DNA from: Parachlamydiaceae bacterium
Lineage (GTDB): Bacteria > Chlamydiota > Chlamydiia > Chlamydiales > Parachlamydiaceae
Assembly (NCBI GenBank): GCA_013698165.1
Contig: JACCVN010000363.1
Coordinates: 1-25,977 of the forward strand
Length of the DNA stretch: 25,977 nt
Direction: 5' to 3'
Part shown: one piece after another, positions 1 to 7,880 of the stretch
Layout of the letters: the number at the start of each line of letters is the position of its first letter
How positions within the stretch are numbered: position 1 is the stretch's first letter
Notes under the pieces: generated by a model
Databases searched by the model: none
What the model was told of the DNA's origin: nothing
Seen by the model: the letters and a program-made list of their open reading frames with translations, nothing else
Position numbers and translations under genes: made by a program

Positions 1-372
1 AGTAAAGTCCTTGCAAGTAGGCCTTTGAGTCGGAACGTGGTCTGCAAAAAGTTTGGCATGTCACGTCCAAACTCGGCATTGGAATGCCAAGCTACGTACT
101 GCACGACGTTTTGCTTGTCACGTCCAAGCGACAATAGCGAGCCCAACACGTAGCTTGGCATTCCAATGCCGAGTTTGGAGTGCACAAGTAAAGTCCTTGC
201 ATGTAGGCCTTTGAGTCGGAACATGGTCTGCAAAAAGTTTGGCATGTCACGTCCAAACTCGGCATTGGAATGCCAAGCTACGTGCTGCACGACGTTTTGC
301 TTGTCAAGCCCAAACGACAATAGCGTGTCCCACATGTAATCAACTCGCCGTTGAAATGCCAAGCTACGTTTT
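1..372. repeat. 186-bp tandem repeat with nested inverted repeats
   Basis: Bases 1-186 recur almost exactly from 187 (for example 1-36 against 187-222), and the second unit decays after about 340. Each unit contains an arm at 67-97 (second copy 253-283). In unit 1 the arm is matched by its exact reverse complement at 148-178, giving 31-32 bp arms separated by 50 bp. Each arm is itself centred on the palindrome GGCATTGGAATGCC. A third, diverged forward arm lies at 341-370. The array begins at the window edge, so more copies may lie upstream. No coding potential is evident. The period is far too long and the spacers too similar for CRISPR. Confidence 0.9.
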
Positions 373-644
373 GGGAGAGTTAGGTTTTTAGCAAATGTGG
401 TTTTATACTTAATAACTTTTTGGATTCTAAAGACACCACACAAAGTGGTAAAAGATGCCTGCAGTTGATCTTGCATTAAGGCATTGCACATGAATAGCTT
501 GTGAGTTCGATTATTGCTATCTCGCGGCATGCGCTTTAAGTGCTTGCGCAAAAAATACTCAACGAGATAATATCTAATTTCTCTAGCGATAGAGATTAAA
601 GTTTCGCTGAAGTTAATGAAAAAACTCTTCAAGAACCTTTCTCT
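373..644. other. Gene-free stretch upstream of the tRNA pair
   Basis: I find no convincing ORF between the tandem repeat and the tRNA genes. The stretch is AT-rich and contains a small hairpin (CCAC/GTGG arms near 432-444) and the candidate tRNA promoter listed separately. Confidence 0.5.
544..573 (+). promoter_or_regulatory. Candidate housekeeping promoter of the tRNA-Glu/tRNA-Lys unit
   Basis: TTGCGC at 544-549 and TAATAT at 568-573 are separated by 18 bp and resemble -35 and -10 boxes. Transcription would start near 580 and leave about 65 nt before tRNA-Glu. The match is moderate in an AT-rich background, so this is tentative. Confidence 0.4.
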
Positions 645-719
645 GGCCCCATCGTCTAGTCTGGTCTAGGACACCGGATTTTCATTCCGATAACTGGGGT
701 TCGAATCCCCATGGGGTCA
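645..719 (+). tRNA. tRNA-Glu (anticodon UUC)
   Basis: A complete cloverleaf can be drawn. The acceptor stem 645-651 pairs with 712-718, with one G-U pair, and the discriminator is A719. The T arm contains GGTTCGAATCC, and a 7-base anticodon loop carries TTC at 681-683. No CCA is encoded. It is followed after 5 nt by tRNA-Lys, so the two are almost certainly co-transcribed and processed from one precursor. Confidence 0.96.
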
Positions 720-724
720 TACAT

Positions 725-798
725 GAGTCTTTAGCTCAGCTGGTTAGAGCACCTCACTTTTAATGAGGGGGTCGATGGTTCGAATCCATCAAGACTCA
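725..798 (+). tRNA. tRNA-Lys (anticodon UUU)
   Basis: The acceptor stem 725-731 pairs perfectly with 791-797, with discriminator A798. The D arm is GCTC...GAGC and the anticodon stem CCTCA/TGAGG encloses the loop with TTT at 759-761. The T arm is GATGG-TTCGAAT-CCATC. CCA is not encoded. This is the second gene of the tRNA pair and ends 36 nt before the terminator hairpin. Confidence 0.97.
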
Positions 799-833
799 TT
801 TTCCTTCTTTTCAATTTATTGAATAAATTTTTT

Positions 834-869
834 AAATCTGCAGCTATAATTAGCTGCAGATTTTTTTTT
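834..869 (+). terminator. Rho-independent terminator after the tRNA pair
   Basis: AATCTGCAGCTA (835-846) pairs perfectly with 851-862 around a TAAT loop, and a run of Ts reaches 869. Read on the minus strand, the same stem is followed by a less regular AT-rich tract, so it could also stop transcription of the converging kinase gene. Confidence 0.9.
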
Positions 870-921
870 ACTGAATTTTCCTTCGCAATAAAAAAACTTC
901 TAACCATTTCTAGAGTGTTCT

Positions 922-3000
922 TTATACCATTGGGTATTCAGGAATCTCCAACCCAATTGTTGTAAGTCGAGAAAGGCACTCTTCAGAAGTTGGACGCTTT
1001 TGCCATTCTGAGTTAGTCATCTGATTGATCAGACTCATTAACCCTTCCATTTTAGTGCGATCTTCATCACTGAGATTGGTGTAGTAAGAAGAGATGAATT
1101 CCGATTGGTTCATAGGCCCTTTAAGAGTCGTTCCTCTAGAAGATGGATTAACTATGGGGTATAGCTCTTTAATATTAACTTGTGTTAAAAATAACCTCCA
1201 AGTGACACCTAAGGCATAGACATCTAGACTTGTATTAAATCCTGATACCTCATTGGTTTTTAGTGAATGGCGGCTCATTATAGCTGCATCCTTCTCATTG
1301 AGGAATCCTTTAGTGGTAATTTCATTAGTATTTACATTTGCTAGATGTGCCCCATCGAAATCTGCTATCCCATAACTAATGACCCCATCGTTATTTTTAG
1401 AACAAAAGATATTCGATGGTTTGATATCGTTATGAGCAATGCTTGTTTTTCCCCCTATAGTTGAATGTAAATGCCTTACTCCAAAGCAAGTTTGCGTCAC
1501 AAAATCAAAGCATTCTTTAGGAGATTTATGATTTCTTATGACCTTTATATTTGCATCTCCATGATTATATAAACTCAAAACAGAGAATTTCTTATCGTTA
1601 TCAAAATATTTTGTTCGTTTGACCAGTCCGGGTACATTCACTGGGGAGCCCTGTGGATTAATATACTGATCCTGCATTATCAAATGGCCCTTCCTTGCAA
1701 TAAATCCATCATTAAATGATTTCGGTACTTTTAAGGCTTTGGCCTTTCCAGCTATCGCGTTTCCATTTGCATCTACGGGGCTATAACGGTACACATTTGC
1801 CGTTCCTCCCTCTCCAAGCTTAAGGTCACGCCTATAGCATTTTGTAACTAGTTCGTTTTGTCGTTTTACTTTTTTAACAGTCAGCATTGACCCTTGAGAT
1901 GAATATTCTTCTCTGGCTATTTTATATTGGGAAATAGGTTTTTTGGGGAGCTGTACAAATTCCCGACAAACAAGAAGGTCCCTTAAAAAAGTCAATGGCA
2001 GTACTTTCTCTTTGATGCAGAGGCCTAGATCAACTATTTTTTTACTCTGACTTTTTATTTTAAGGTCAACTAATGGTGCCTTATTCATTTCATTGACATC
2101 GACTTGAGGTTTTTTCCCCGCTACATGGAAATCTAGTTTGGCCAAAACCTTCATAGTTTTGGAAACATCAACGCTAATTGATTTTTTGATTTCGACATTT
2201 TTTACTTCAACTTGGGGTTTATTATCCATCCCAATGAAATCGATTTGAGGAGATTTACCAATTATATGCGAATTAAATTTTGGTAAAGTGTATTTTTCGA
2301 TTACTTCCACTTCAACTAACTGTTTATTTTGTGTGTTTTTTACTTCAACTTGTGGTTCTTTAAGGATTTTTTCTATTTCAATAAAAACGTTTTTAGGAGC
2401 TAAAACTTGGGGGTTTGTACTTATTTTAGTGTTAGGAGTTCCAATAAATCTAGAATCCTCAACAGTTTTTAAGCTACTTTGAGCCTGATTGTTTTTTATA
2501 ATAGATAAAGGAGGCTGCAGATTAGGTGGTGCATTTTGAGCAACGTGTGGTAAAGCTGGGCAGTTGTGATGAAATAAATTAGTATAATCAATGGGTGGCT
2601 TAGATTGTACAAATTTCATTTGACTGGAAACTTTGGCAATTCGATCATAAAGCCATTCTTTTTGGGGGAGTGGGGTGCTGTGCTCCTTAGACCAAATTTT
2701 GGAAATTCTGTGATCAAAAGCTTTTAAAAGTAGGATATTTGATTTAAATCGAATTGATGTTGATTCAGAATTTTGATTATATCCTTCAATTACTTTGTCT
2801 AAATGGGTTGATCTGTAAAATCCAAAAGCTTTTCTTAGAAAAAGTTGAACGCAATTCATTTCTTTAAGGTCCCACCCTTCTTTGGCATTAAAGGAGATCA
2901 TCACCTTTTTTACAAAAAAGCTTTCCTTTTTTCCTAGATTTTGACAGTCGTTTAAAATCATAGTTTGTTTTTCACGAAGGCACGTAGTTAAACTTTGCAT
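922..3000 (-). CDS. Atypical eukaryotic-like Ser/Thr protein kinase with long repetitive N-terminal region
   Basis: This 692-residue protein has a C-terminal Hanks-type kinase domain (about 390-685). The glycine loop LGEGGTANVY is at 395-404 and the ATP-anchoring lysine in ALKVPK is K424. The catalytic loop HNDIKPSN (523-530) has Asn in place of the Arg of HRD. The metal-binding segment reads ADFDG, so Asp replaces the Gly of DFG (547-549). DVYALG (593-598) and a KRP motif near 669 match subdomains IX and XI. Residues 1-385 match nothing I recognise. Residues 215-315 repeat a PQVEVKN / PQVDV / PLVDL unit. There is no signal peptide or membrane segment. Start: AAGGGA lies 8 nt before the ATG. 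Such kinases are known type III substrates in chlamydiae (Pkn5), so a host-directed role is a reasonable inference, but unproven here. The altered motifs leave catalytic activity uncertain. Confidence 0.85.
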   Translation of the reverse strand: MQSLTTCLREKQTMILNDCQNLGKKESFFVKKVMISFNAKEGWDLKEMNCVQLFLRKAFGFYRSTHLDKVIEGYNQNSESTSIRFKSNILLLKAFDHRISKIWSKEHSTPLPQKEWLYDRIAKVSSQMKFVQSKPPIDYTNLFHHNCPALPHVAQNAPPNLQPPLSIIKNNQAQSSLKTVEDSRFIGTPNTKISTNPQVLAPKNVFIEIEKILKEPQVEVKNTQNKQLVEVEVIEKYTLPKFNSHIIGKSPQIDFIGMDNKPQVEVKNVEIKKSISVDVSKTMKVLAKLDFHVAGKKPQVDVNEMNKAPLVDLKIKSQSKKIVDLGLCIKEKVLPLTFLRDLLVCREFVQLPKKPISQYKIAREEYSSQGSMLTVKKVKRQNELVTKCYRRDLKLGEGGTANVYRYSPVDANGNAIAGKAKALKVPKSFNDGFIARKGHLIMQDQYINPQGSPVNVPGLVKRTKYFDNDKKFSVLSLYNHGDANIKVIRNHKSPKECFDFVTQTCFGVRHLHSTIGGKTSIAHNDIKPSNIFCSKNNDGVISYGIADFDGAHLANVNTNEITTKGFLNEKDAAIMSRHSLKTNEVSGFNTSLDVYALGVTWRLFLTQVNIKELYPIVNPSSRGTTLKGPMNQSEFISSYYTNLSDEDRTKMEGLMSLINQMTNSEWQKRPTSEECLSRLTTIGLEIPEYPMV

Positions 3001-3043
3001 GAACAGTCCCTTTTTTAACAGTTTATTAAATATATATAATAAT

Positions 3044-3072
3044 ATTTTAACAATATAGAAATTAATTGTAAA
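3044..3072 (-). promoter_or_regulatory. Candidate promoter of the kinase gene
   Basis: On the minus strand TTTACA (3072-3067) and TAAAAT (3049-3044) are separated by exactly 17 bp, with the start about 35 nt downstream of the predicted transcription start. The region is so AT-rich that alternative boxes exist within a few bases. Confidence 0.45.
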
Positions 3073-3248
3073 TAGTAAAGTTTAATAATGTAAAATAACT
3101 ATGTTTTGTTATTAATTAAATTCAAGTGTTTATACTTCTTATGGCTTGCTCGTAATCCTCCTCATTCTCGGTTTTTGACTAGATCGAATAGCAATTTTTT
3201 TTACATTAGTTGTTTCGCGATTGAGGAATATCTACATTTGCGGATTGT

Positions 3249-3315
3249 GATAAGAATAAATATTGACTTGAATTTAAATACTATTTTCAGAGAGAATTGC
3301 ATTGCAAATCAGGCC
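3249..3315 (+). repeat. 67-bp direct repeat, copy 1
   Basis: Identical base for base to 5622-5688 and in the same orientation. The two copies flank the hydrolase gene. A short outlying match (TTTGC at 3237-3241 and 5610-5614, same register) suggests the duplicated segment was once longer. It contains no clear promoter pair with proper spacing and no palindrome. Confidence 0.95.
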
Positions 3316-3343
3316 TAAGGGTTAGGTAAAGATAGCCCTTAAA

Positions 3344-5236
3344 TTAGAATAACTTTCTCCTCAGCTTGGTTTCATTTAAAAATGCATCAAATTGAGCAGC
3401 GGCTTTTATTTCATCGGCCCATAGCCCTGTATGTTCACCGGAAGATTCTATCAATTTATAAATCCGTTTATCTCCCATCTGTGGGTTAGGTAAATTCTTA
3501 ATAAGCTTATGAATTTGTTCTTCAGGAATAACAGTATCCTTTGCAGCTATTACGATGGCAACATTTCCTTGAACATTATGTAGGTTCTCGGAAGTGTTGT
3601 AGTTGACTATTGATGGCATAATGCCCCCGATCAGATTTCTAATAATCGGAAATCTTTCCCTTGCTACTTCACTATAATCAGAAAACGTCCTGTCAAGTAT
3701 TAAATTAGTGCCAGGTCTTCTACTTGCAAGATCTGATGCAGGCCCTCCACCTAAACAATGCCCATGGATGAGGAGATCTTCGTTTTTAACATGGTGCTTA
3801 ATTTGTAGATATTGGTACGCTGTGTCTAAATCGATTTTGGTCCGTGTCTCTGTTGGACTTCCCTCACTTTCACCAAACCCTCTAAAATCGACCATCATCA
3901 CATTTATTCCTCTAATTAGATATGAGGCGGCCAATCCTTTGTAAGCAGCATAACTCATACCTGATCCGGGTGAAATTAACGCCGTAGGTTGTGAAAAATT
4001 TCTGTCCAAATCTGCTTCACTAACTTGGGAGGGCCCTCTGGAAACATTGTCCAATTTATTCCCATTATCCCTTAAAGTTTTCTCAACTTTCGAAGCAAAG
4101 TCTGCATGTGGGGCTGGAATAGCTGCAAGAGGGGTAACTTTAGGAACTTTACCCAATAGAATCACATTACCCCTTACAGTTTTATCATCTTTCGAAATTA
4201 CGCCTGTAGTTTGAATACTGAGACCTAACCCCTTGAGATTAGCTAAAAATTCAGCAGCTTCTTCAATAGGTTGAAGATAAGTCCAACTTATTAACTCGTT
4301 ATTTGGAGACTTTATTTCAGTTCTTGTACAGAATTCAGGTTTAATTGTTAATGTTTGTTGGATAGTTCCATCATCATTTTCTTCTTCATTGACATTGCAA
4401 TACTTTTCAATAGCCATCTTAAAATCTTTTGCATTTAAAAACATCCCATCAAGTTTATCTCCACCGGGGGTTGATAAAGTGACAGGCTGTCCACCAACCG
4501 ATTGTAGTTGAAACTTTGCTTTTTGTATTCTTTCTTGATCGAAGCGCGCTTTTAGATATGAGGCTCCGGGATAAATTAGAGATTTTAATATTCTAACAGT
4601 TAAATCATTTATAATACTTGAGATTTTATTAGATTTATGAATTTGTTGTTCAGGAGGACCATATGCGTATGTAGCTTTAAATACCATTTTATTTATGGGG
4701 ATTCTAATTTCAAGTTGGTTGAGTTCTTTTTGGAGTAAAGATACTTTTGCTTGCGCATGTTCCTTAATACTTGGATTTTTCATTATTTCATTGGTAAGCT
4801 TACGAATCTCCTGGTTAAGAGCTTTAATTTTTTGTGTATCATTGCTTGTTACAGAGGAGGATTTAGGTAAGCGAGTTTTTGCAGAATTGACCTTTAAAAG
4901 TTTATTTAAATTGTTTTCAAAAATTTGATATTCAGCTTTTTTTATTTCTAAGGCTCTTTTCTGCTTTCTTATGCTTGGATCAATAATAGACCTAAGAAGA
5001 TAACTCACTGAATTTAATTTTTTAGACTCTGCATTTATAGACTCCTGAAATTCAGTTTTTTTATTTTTAAGTGCTTGAATATCTTTTGGTGAAATTGGTT
5101 GTCCAAATTTCATTGCAATTTTCATTTCAGTGATGAGGTTGATTATATAGGGATTTGTAAATCTGTTCTTTTTGGTGGGGCTATTAGTGTAATTTGAAAG
5201 TGCCGATGGCTCCTTATAATTATTGTTAACTTCCAT
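3344..5236 (-). CDS. Large alpha/beta hydrolase with cysteine nucleophile and coiled-coil N-terminus
   Basis: A 630-residue protein with two parts. Residues 30-180 are rich in Lys, Glu, Asn and Leu and look coiled-coil. Residues about 415-615 form an alpha/beta-hydrolase fold: a PGSG oxyanion-type turn (423-426), the strand MMVDFRGFGESEG (447-459), and the nucleophile elbow GHCLGGG (492-498) with Cys494 where Ser is usual. Asp567 (AAKDTVIP) and His602 (EHTG) complete a likely triad. The fold resembles the chlamydial CHLPS/DUF818 hydrolases (Pfam PF05677, from memory) and Legionella SidB-type proteins. I see no signal peptide. Start: GAGG lies 5 nt before the ATG. The substrate is unknown; a thiol hydrolase acting on an ester or thioester is possible. 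The gene stands alone, flanked by direct repeats, and could encode a translocated effector. Confidence 0.8.
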   Translation of the reverse strand: MEVNNNYKEPSALSNYTNSPTKKNRFTNPYIINLITEMKIAMKFGQPISPKDIQALKNKKTEFQESINAESKKLNSVSYLLRSIIDPSIRKQKRALEIKKAEYQIFENNLNKLLKVNSAKTRLPKSSSVTSNDTQKIKALNQEIRKLTNEIMKNPSIKEHAQAKVSLLQKELNQLEIRIPINKMVFKATYAYGPPEQQIHKSNKISSIINDLTVRILKSLIYPGASYLKARFDQERIQKAKFQLQSVGGQPVTLSTPGGDKLDGMFLNAKDFKMAIEKYCNVNEEENDDGTIQQTLTIKPEFCTRTEIKSPNNELISWTYLQPIEEAAEFLANLKGLGLSIQTTGVISKDDKTVRGNVILLGKVPKVTPLAAIPAPHADFASKVEKTLRDNGNKLDNVSRGPSQVSEADLDRNFSQPTALISPGSGMSYAAYKGLAASYLIRGINVMMVDFRGFGESEGSPTETRTKIDLDTAYQYLQIKHHVKNEDLLIHGHCLGGGPASDLASRRPGTNLILDRTFSDYSEVARERFPIIRNLIGGIMPSIVNYNTSENLHNVQGNVAIVIAAKDTVIPEEQIHKLIKNLPNPQMGDKRIYKLIESSGEHTGLWADEIKAAAQFDAFLNETKLRRKLF

Positions 5237-5283
5237 TTAACCTCGATTGGTTGAGTAAATGTACTACGCAACTGCCTTCTTTA

Positions 5284-5313
5284 ATTATAAGGATTTTTAT
5301 TATAAAAGTGTAA
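5284..5313 (-). promoter_or_regulatory. Candidate promoter of the hydrolase gene
   Basis: On the minus strand a perfect TATAAT (5289-5284) lies 18 bp downstream of TTACAC (5313-5308), about 50 nt before the start codon. The -10 box is strong and the -35 box weak. Confidence 0.35.
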
Positions 5314-5621
5314 GTATTAAAACTTTAATTATAGATTTTAATGATTATTGAGCCCCTGGGTTTAAGTTGGTTAGAGATGAATAGAGTAAAAGAAAATAAT
5401 TATAAATGGACTAATGGGTTGTTAAAGGTAAATTCGACTTCTATGCCAATTATGTTACTAGGACACCTTATACCTATTTTTTTTGGTACCGAGTCATACA
5501 ATACTCTGCGCTTGGCCGAGCTTGTCCAATCCTTTTTTTAGTCTTTTTTAAGCACTTTATTTACAGACATCCTTTTGGTCCTATACCCTTTTTGTCGTTA
5601 TCCCCCAACTTTGCCACTAGC

Positions 5622-5688
5622 GATAAGAATAAATATTGACTTGAATTTAAATACTATTTTCAGAGAGAATTGCATTGCAAATCAGGCC
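5622..5688 (+). repeat. 67-bp direct repeat, copy 2
   Basis: Exact copy of 3249-3315 in the same orientation, offset by 2373 bp. The hydrolase gene and its upstream region lie between the copies. Sequence to the right of the two copies is unrelated (TAAGGG against AAGCTA). Confidence 0.95.
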
Positions 5689-5799
5689 AAGCTATGTGGC
5701 AGAAAGTCGAGCATTTGGCAGGATAAGTGAGCGAGGCTTTTTAGAAGTAACCTATCGGTTAGTTCTGAGTCTTGTGCACCTCACAGCTATATTCAGGGT

Positions 5800-5857
5800 T
5801 TACTGACTTCTATAGACCGATTTGTCGCTTCACAAATCAGCCTATAGAAGTTAGTAA
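5800..5857 (+). promoter_or_regulatory. Long two-tier hairpin in the leader of the pot operon
   Basis: An outer stem of 16 pairs (5800-5815 with 5842-5857, one G-U pair) encloses an inner stem GATTTGT/ACAAATC (5819-5825 with 5832-5838) with a 6-base loop. The two stems are separated by a 3x3 internal loop. It ends 35 nt before the potA start and 26 nt before its ribosome-binding site. No T-run follows, so it is not a simple terminator. It may be an RNA control element or a protein-binding palindrome; no known riboswitch class is recognised. Confidence 0.7.
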
Positions 5858-5892
5858 GCGCTAAATCCATTAATATATTGGTTGGGAGACGA

Positions 5893-7008
5893 ATGGAAAA
5901 AGGAGTTGTATTTAAGAATATTGTAAAGAAGCGTGGAGATACAACAGCTCTTGCAGATGTCTCTTTTTCGATCAAGGGCGGAGAGTTTTTCTCTATTTTA
6001 GGCCCTAGTGGTTGTGGAAAGACGACCCTTTTACGCCTGCTGGCAGGTTTTGATACACCTGATTCAGGTCAGATTTTTCTAGATGGAGTCGATATTACCC
6101 ATCTGCCAGCTAATCGCCGGCCTATCAATACAGTTTTCCAGAATTACGCACTTTTTCCCCATCTGGACATTTGGGAGAATATCGCTTTTGGGCTGCGCAT
6201 CATGAATAAGAGCGAACGCGTTATCAAAGATGAAGTCGGAAAAATGCTTGAACTGATTCAAATGCCCGAACATGCGCATAAAATGCCTGATCAGATCAGT
6301 GGTGGACAAAAGCAAAGAGTGGCCATTGCGCGAGCTCTTGTGAATCATCCACAGGTATTATTGCTCGATGAACCTTTAGCGGCTTTAGATTTGAAGCTGC
6401 GTCAGAAAATGTTACTCGATTTGGACCTCATCCATGATGAAGTAGGCATTACCTTTATTTTTGTTACTCACGATCAATCTGAAGCAATGTCCCTTTCAGA
6501 TCGTATTGCCGTTTTGCATAGGGGACATTTGCAGCAGCTTGGAGCTCCCATGGAGATCTACGAAACTCCTAAAAATCACTTTGTGGCCGATTTTATCGGG
6601 GATACTAACTTTTTTGATGGAAGCATGGCAGAAAAGGTCCAAAACGATTATAGCCTGTTGACATTCGAAGGATTTCCTCCGGTCATTTGCTTTAATGATA
6701 AGCAGCTCGCCGTTGGTGATTTGGTGCATCTTAGCGTTCGGCCTGAAAAGATCCACATTTCCCGAGAAAAGCCTAATACACAATCCTTGCATAATTGTTT
6801 TGAAGGAGTTGTCGACCAAACCGTGTACAAGGGCGACCACACCGATTATATCGTTTTAGTGGCGAATAAGAAAATCTCTCTAACGCAACAGCATAGCCGC
6901 TTTCTATTGGATGAAACGCCAATCCGTTGGAAAGATAAAGTATGGATCTGGTGGCATCCTGATGATGGATATATTCTTGAAAGAGAAAGAGGCAGGGGCG
7001 TTAAGTGA
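5893..7008 (+). CDS. potA: ABC transporter ATPase, spermidine/putrescine type
   Basis: ATP-hydrolysing subunit of a polyamine-type importer, on the cytoplasmic face of the inner membrane. From the chosen start (371 residues), Walker A GPSGCGKT is at 37-44, the Q-loop is Q83 and the signature ISGGQKQ is at 135-141. Walker B LLLDE is at 156-160 and the switch histidine is H193. The C-terminal 130 residues fit a TOBE regulatory domain. I take the ATG at 5893 because GGGAG lies 4 nt upstream; the frame stays open to a TTG at 5878. The length fits E. coli PotA (378). It is the first gene of potABCD, overlapping potB by 4 bases (GTGA). The family also transports other solutes (iron, thiamine, sulfate), so substrate is inferred from the neighbours. 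Confidence 0.88.
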   Translation: MEKGVVFKNIVKKRGDTTALADVSFSIKGGEFFSILGPSGCGKTTLLRLLAGFDTPDSGQIFLDGVDITHLPANRRPINTVFQNYALFPHLDIWENIAFGLRIMNKSERVIKDEVGKMLELIQMPEHAHKMPDQISGGQKQRVAIARALVNHPQVLLLDEPLAALDLKLRQKMLLDLDLIHDEVGITFIFVTHDQSEAMSLSDRIAVLHRGHLQQLGAPMEIYETPKNHFVADFIGDTNFFDGSMAEKVQNDYSLLTFEGFPPVICFNDKQLAVGDLVHLSVRPEKIHISREKPNTQSLHNCFEGVVDQTVYKGDHTDYIVLVANKKISLTQQHSRFLLDETPIRWKDKVWIWWHPDDGYILERERGRGVK

Positions 7009-7880
7009 GAGAACGTGGTATGAAATTAAAGGAATATTTGCTGACAGCGCCATCGTTCATTTGGCTGATATTATTCTTCGTGATCCCTTCGGTCATCATA
7101 TTTGCGTATGCTTTTAAGCCTTATGACATTTATGGTGCTGTGGTTAGTGGATGGACACTTAACACGATATGGGAGCTTTTAGATTTAAACCTGTTGGTCT
7201 TGTTGTGGCGGACCTTCTGGCTGAGTGCTTTGGCGACAATTATTTGCCTTTTAGTCGCTTTACCGATGGGATATCAATTAATGACAACGCCAAAAAAATG
7301 GCGCAATCTGTTGTTAATGATGATTATCATTCCTTTTTGGAGCAGCTTTTTGATCCGTATTTTTGCCTGGAAGGCATTGCTTCATCCGGAAGGATTGCTG
7401 CATCAATTGCTTGAATTTATGGGCATAATAGCTCCTGAGACCACCTTATTATACAATTCTTTGACAGTCCTTTTTGTCATGGTTTACAACTTCCTTCCTT
7501 TTGCAGTACTCCCGATTTTTGCGGCGGCATCTAAATTCGATTTTCACCTTCTTGAGGCAGCTATCGATCTCGGAGCAACGCAATTGCAAGCATTTATAAA
7601 GATCTTTATACCCGGAATTCGCAGGGGGCTGACTACGGCTGCAATCATGGTATTTATTCCAGCTGTAGGAACTTACGTTATTCCCGATTTGGTGGGGGGA
7701 ACGAATAGTGAGATGTTAGGAAATAAGATTGCACAGAAGACTTTTGTAGAACGCAACTTACCTCAGGCTAGTGCCCTTTCGGCCATGCTTATTGCAGCCA
7801 TTTTTATCCCGATGTGGTTGATAAACCGCTACTATGAAAAAAGCAAAAAGTTTGAGCTTGAGTCGAGGAATCGCGAATGA
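7005..7880 (+). CDS. potB: ABC transporter permease, PotB type
   Basis: Inner-membrane permease of the importer. It has about six hydrophobic helices beginning with the segment at residues 8-30. The EAA coupling loop, EAAIDLGATQLQAF, touches the ATPase. Length (291) is close to E. coli PotB. The start is the GTG that overlaps the potA stop; an ATG five codons on (7020) is equally possible and has GAGAGAA upstream. It overlaps potC by ATGA. Such overlaps imply translational coupling of all four genes. Confidence 0.87.
   Translation: MRERGMKLKEYLLTAPSFIWLILFFVIPSVIIFAYAFKPYDIYGAVVSGWTLNTIWELLDLNLLVLLWRTFWLSALATIICLLVALPMGYQLMTTPKKWRNLLLMMIIIPFWSSFLIRIFAWKALLHPEGLLHQLLEFMGIIAPETTLLYNSLTVLFVMVYNFLPFAVLPIFAAASKFDFHLLEAAIDLGATQLQAFIKIFIPGIRRGLTTAAIMVFIPAVGTYVIPDLVGGTNSEMLGNKIAQKTFVERNLPQASALSAMLIAAIFIPMWLINRYYEKSKKFELESRNRE

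Larger units (their letters stand above)
3001..3343. other. Intergenic region between kinase and hydrolase genes
   Basis: 343 bp of very AT-rich sequence. It contains the kinase promoter region next to 3000 and one copy of the 67-bp repeat (3249-3315). A 70-codon plus-strand reading frame at 3106-3318 ends inside the repeat, has no clear ribosome-binding site and resembles nothing known, so I do not call it a gene. Confidence 0.6.
5237..5892. other. Intergenic region between divergent hydrolase and pot genes
   Basis: 656 bp without a convincing gene. It contains a possible minus-strand promoter near 5284-5313, the second 67-bp repeat (5622-5688) and the long hairpin before the ABC operon (5800-5857). 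A 66-codon plus-strand frame at 5341-5541 has no ribosome-binding site and no recognisable similarity. Confidence 0.6.

Noticed and set aside
1..372. Possible CRISPR array
   Set aside because: The 186-bp period is too long, spacers are near-identical between units and no cas genes occur.
3249..3315. 67-bp repeat read as a promoter
   Set aside because: TTGACT is present but no -10 box lies at 16-18 bp; TACTAT is only 10 bp away.
3106..3318. 70-codon plus-strand frame
   Set aside because: No ribosome-binding site, AT-rich composition, ends within the 67-bp repeat and matches no family.
5341..5541. 66-codon plus-strand frame
   Set aside because: No ribosome-binding site and no recognisable features; likely chance in a long gap.
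6496..6840. Minus-strand frames inside potA
   Set aside because: Antisense shadows of a complete ABC ATPase gene with no start signals.
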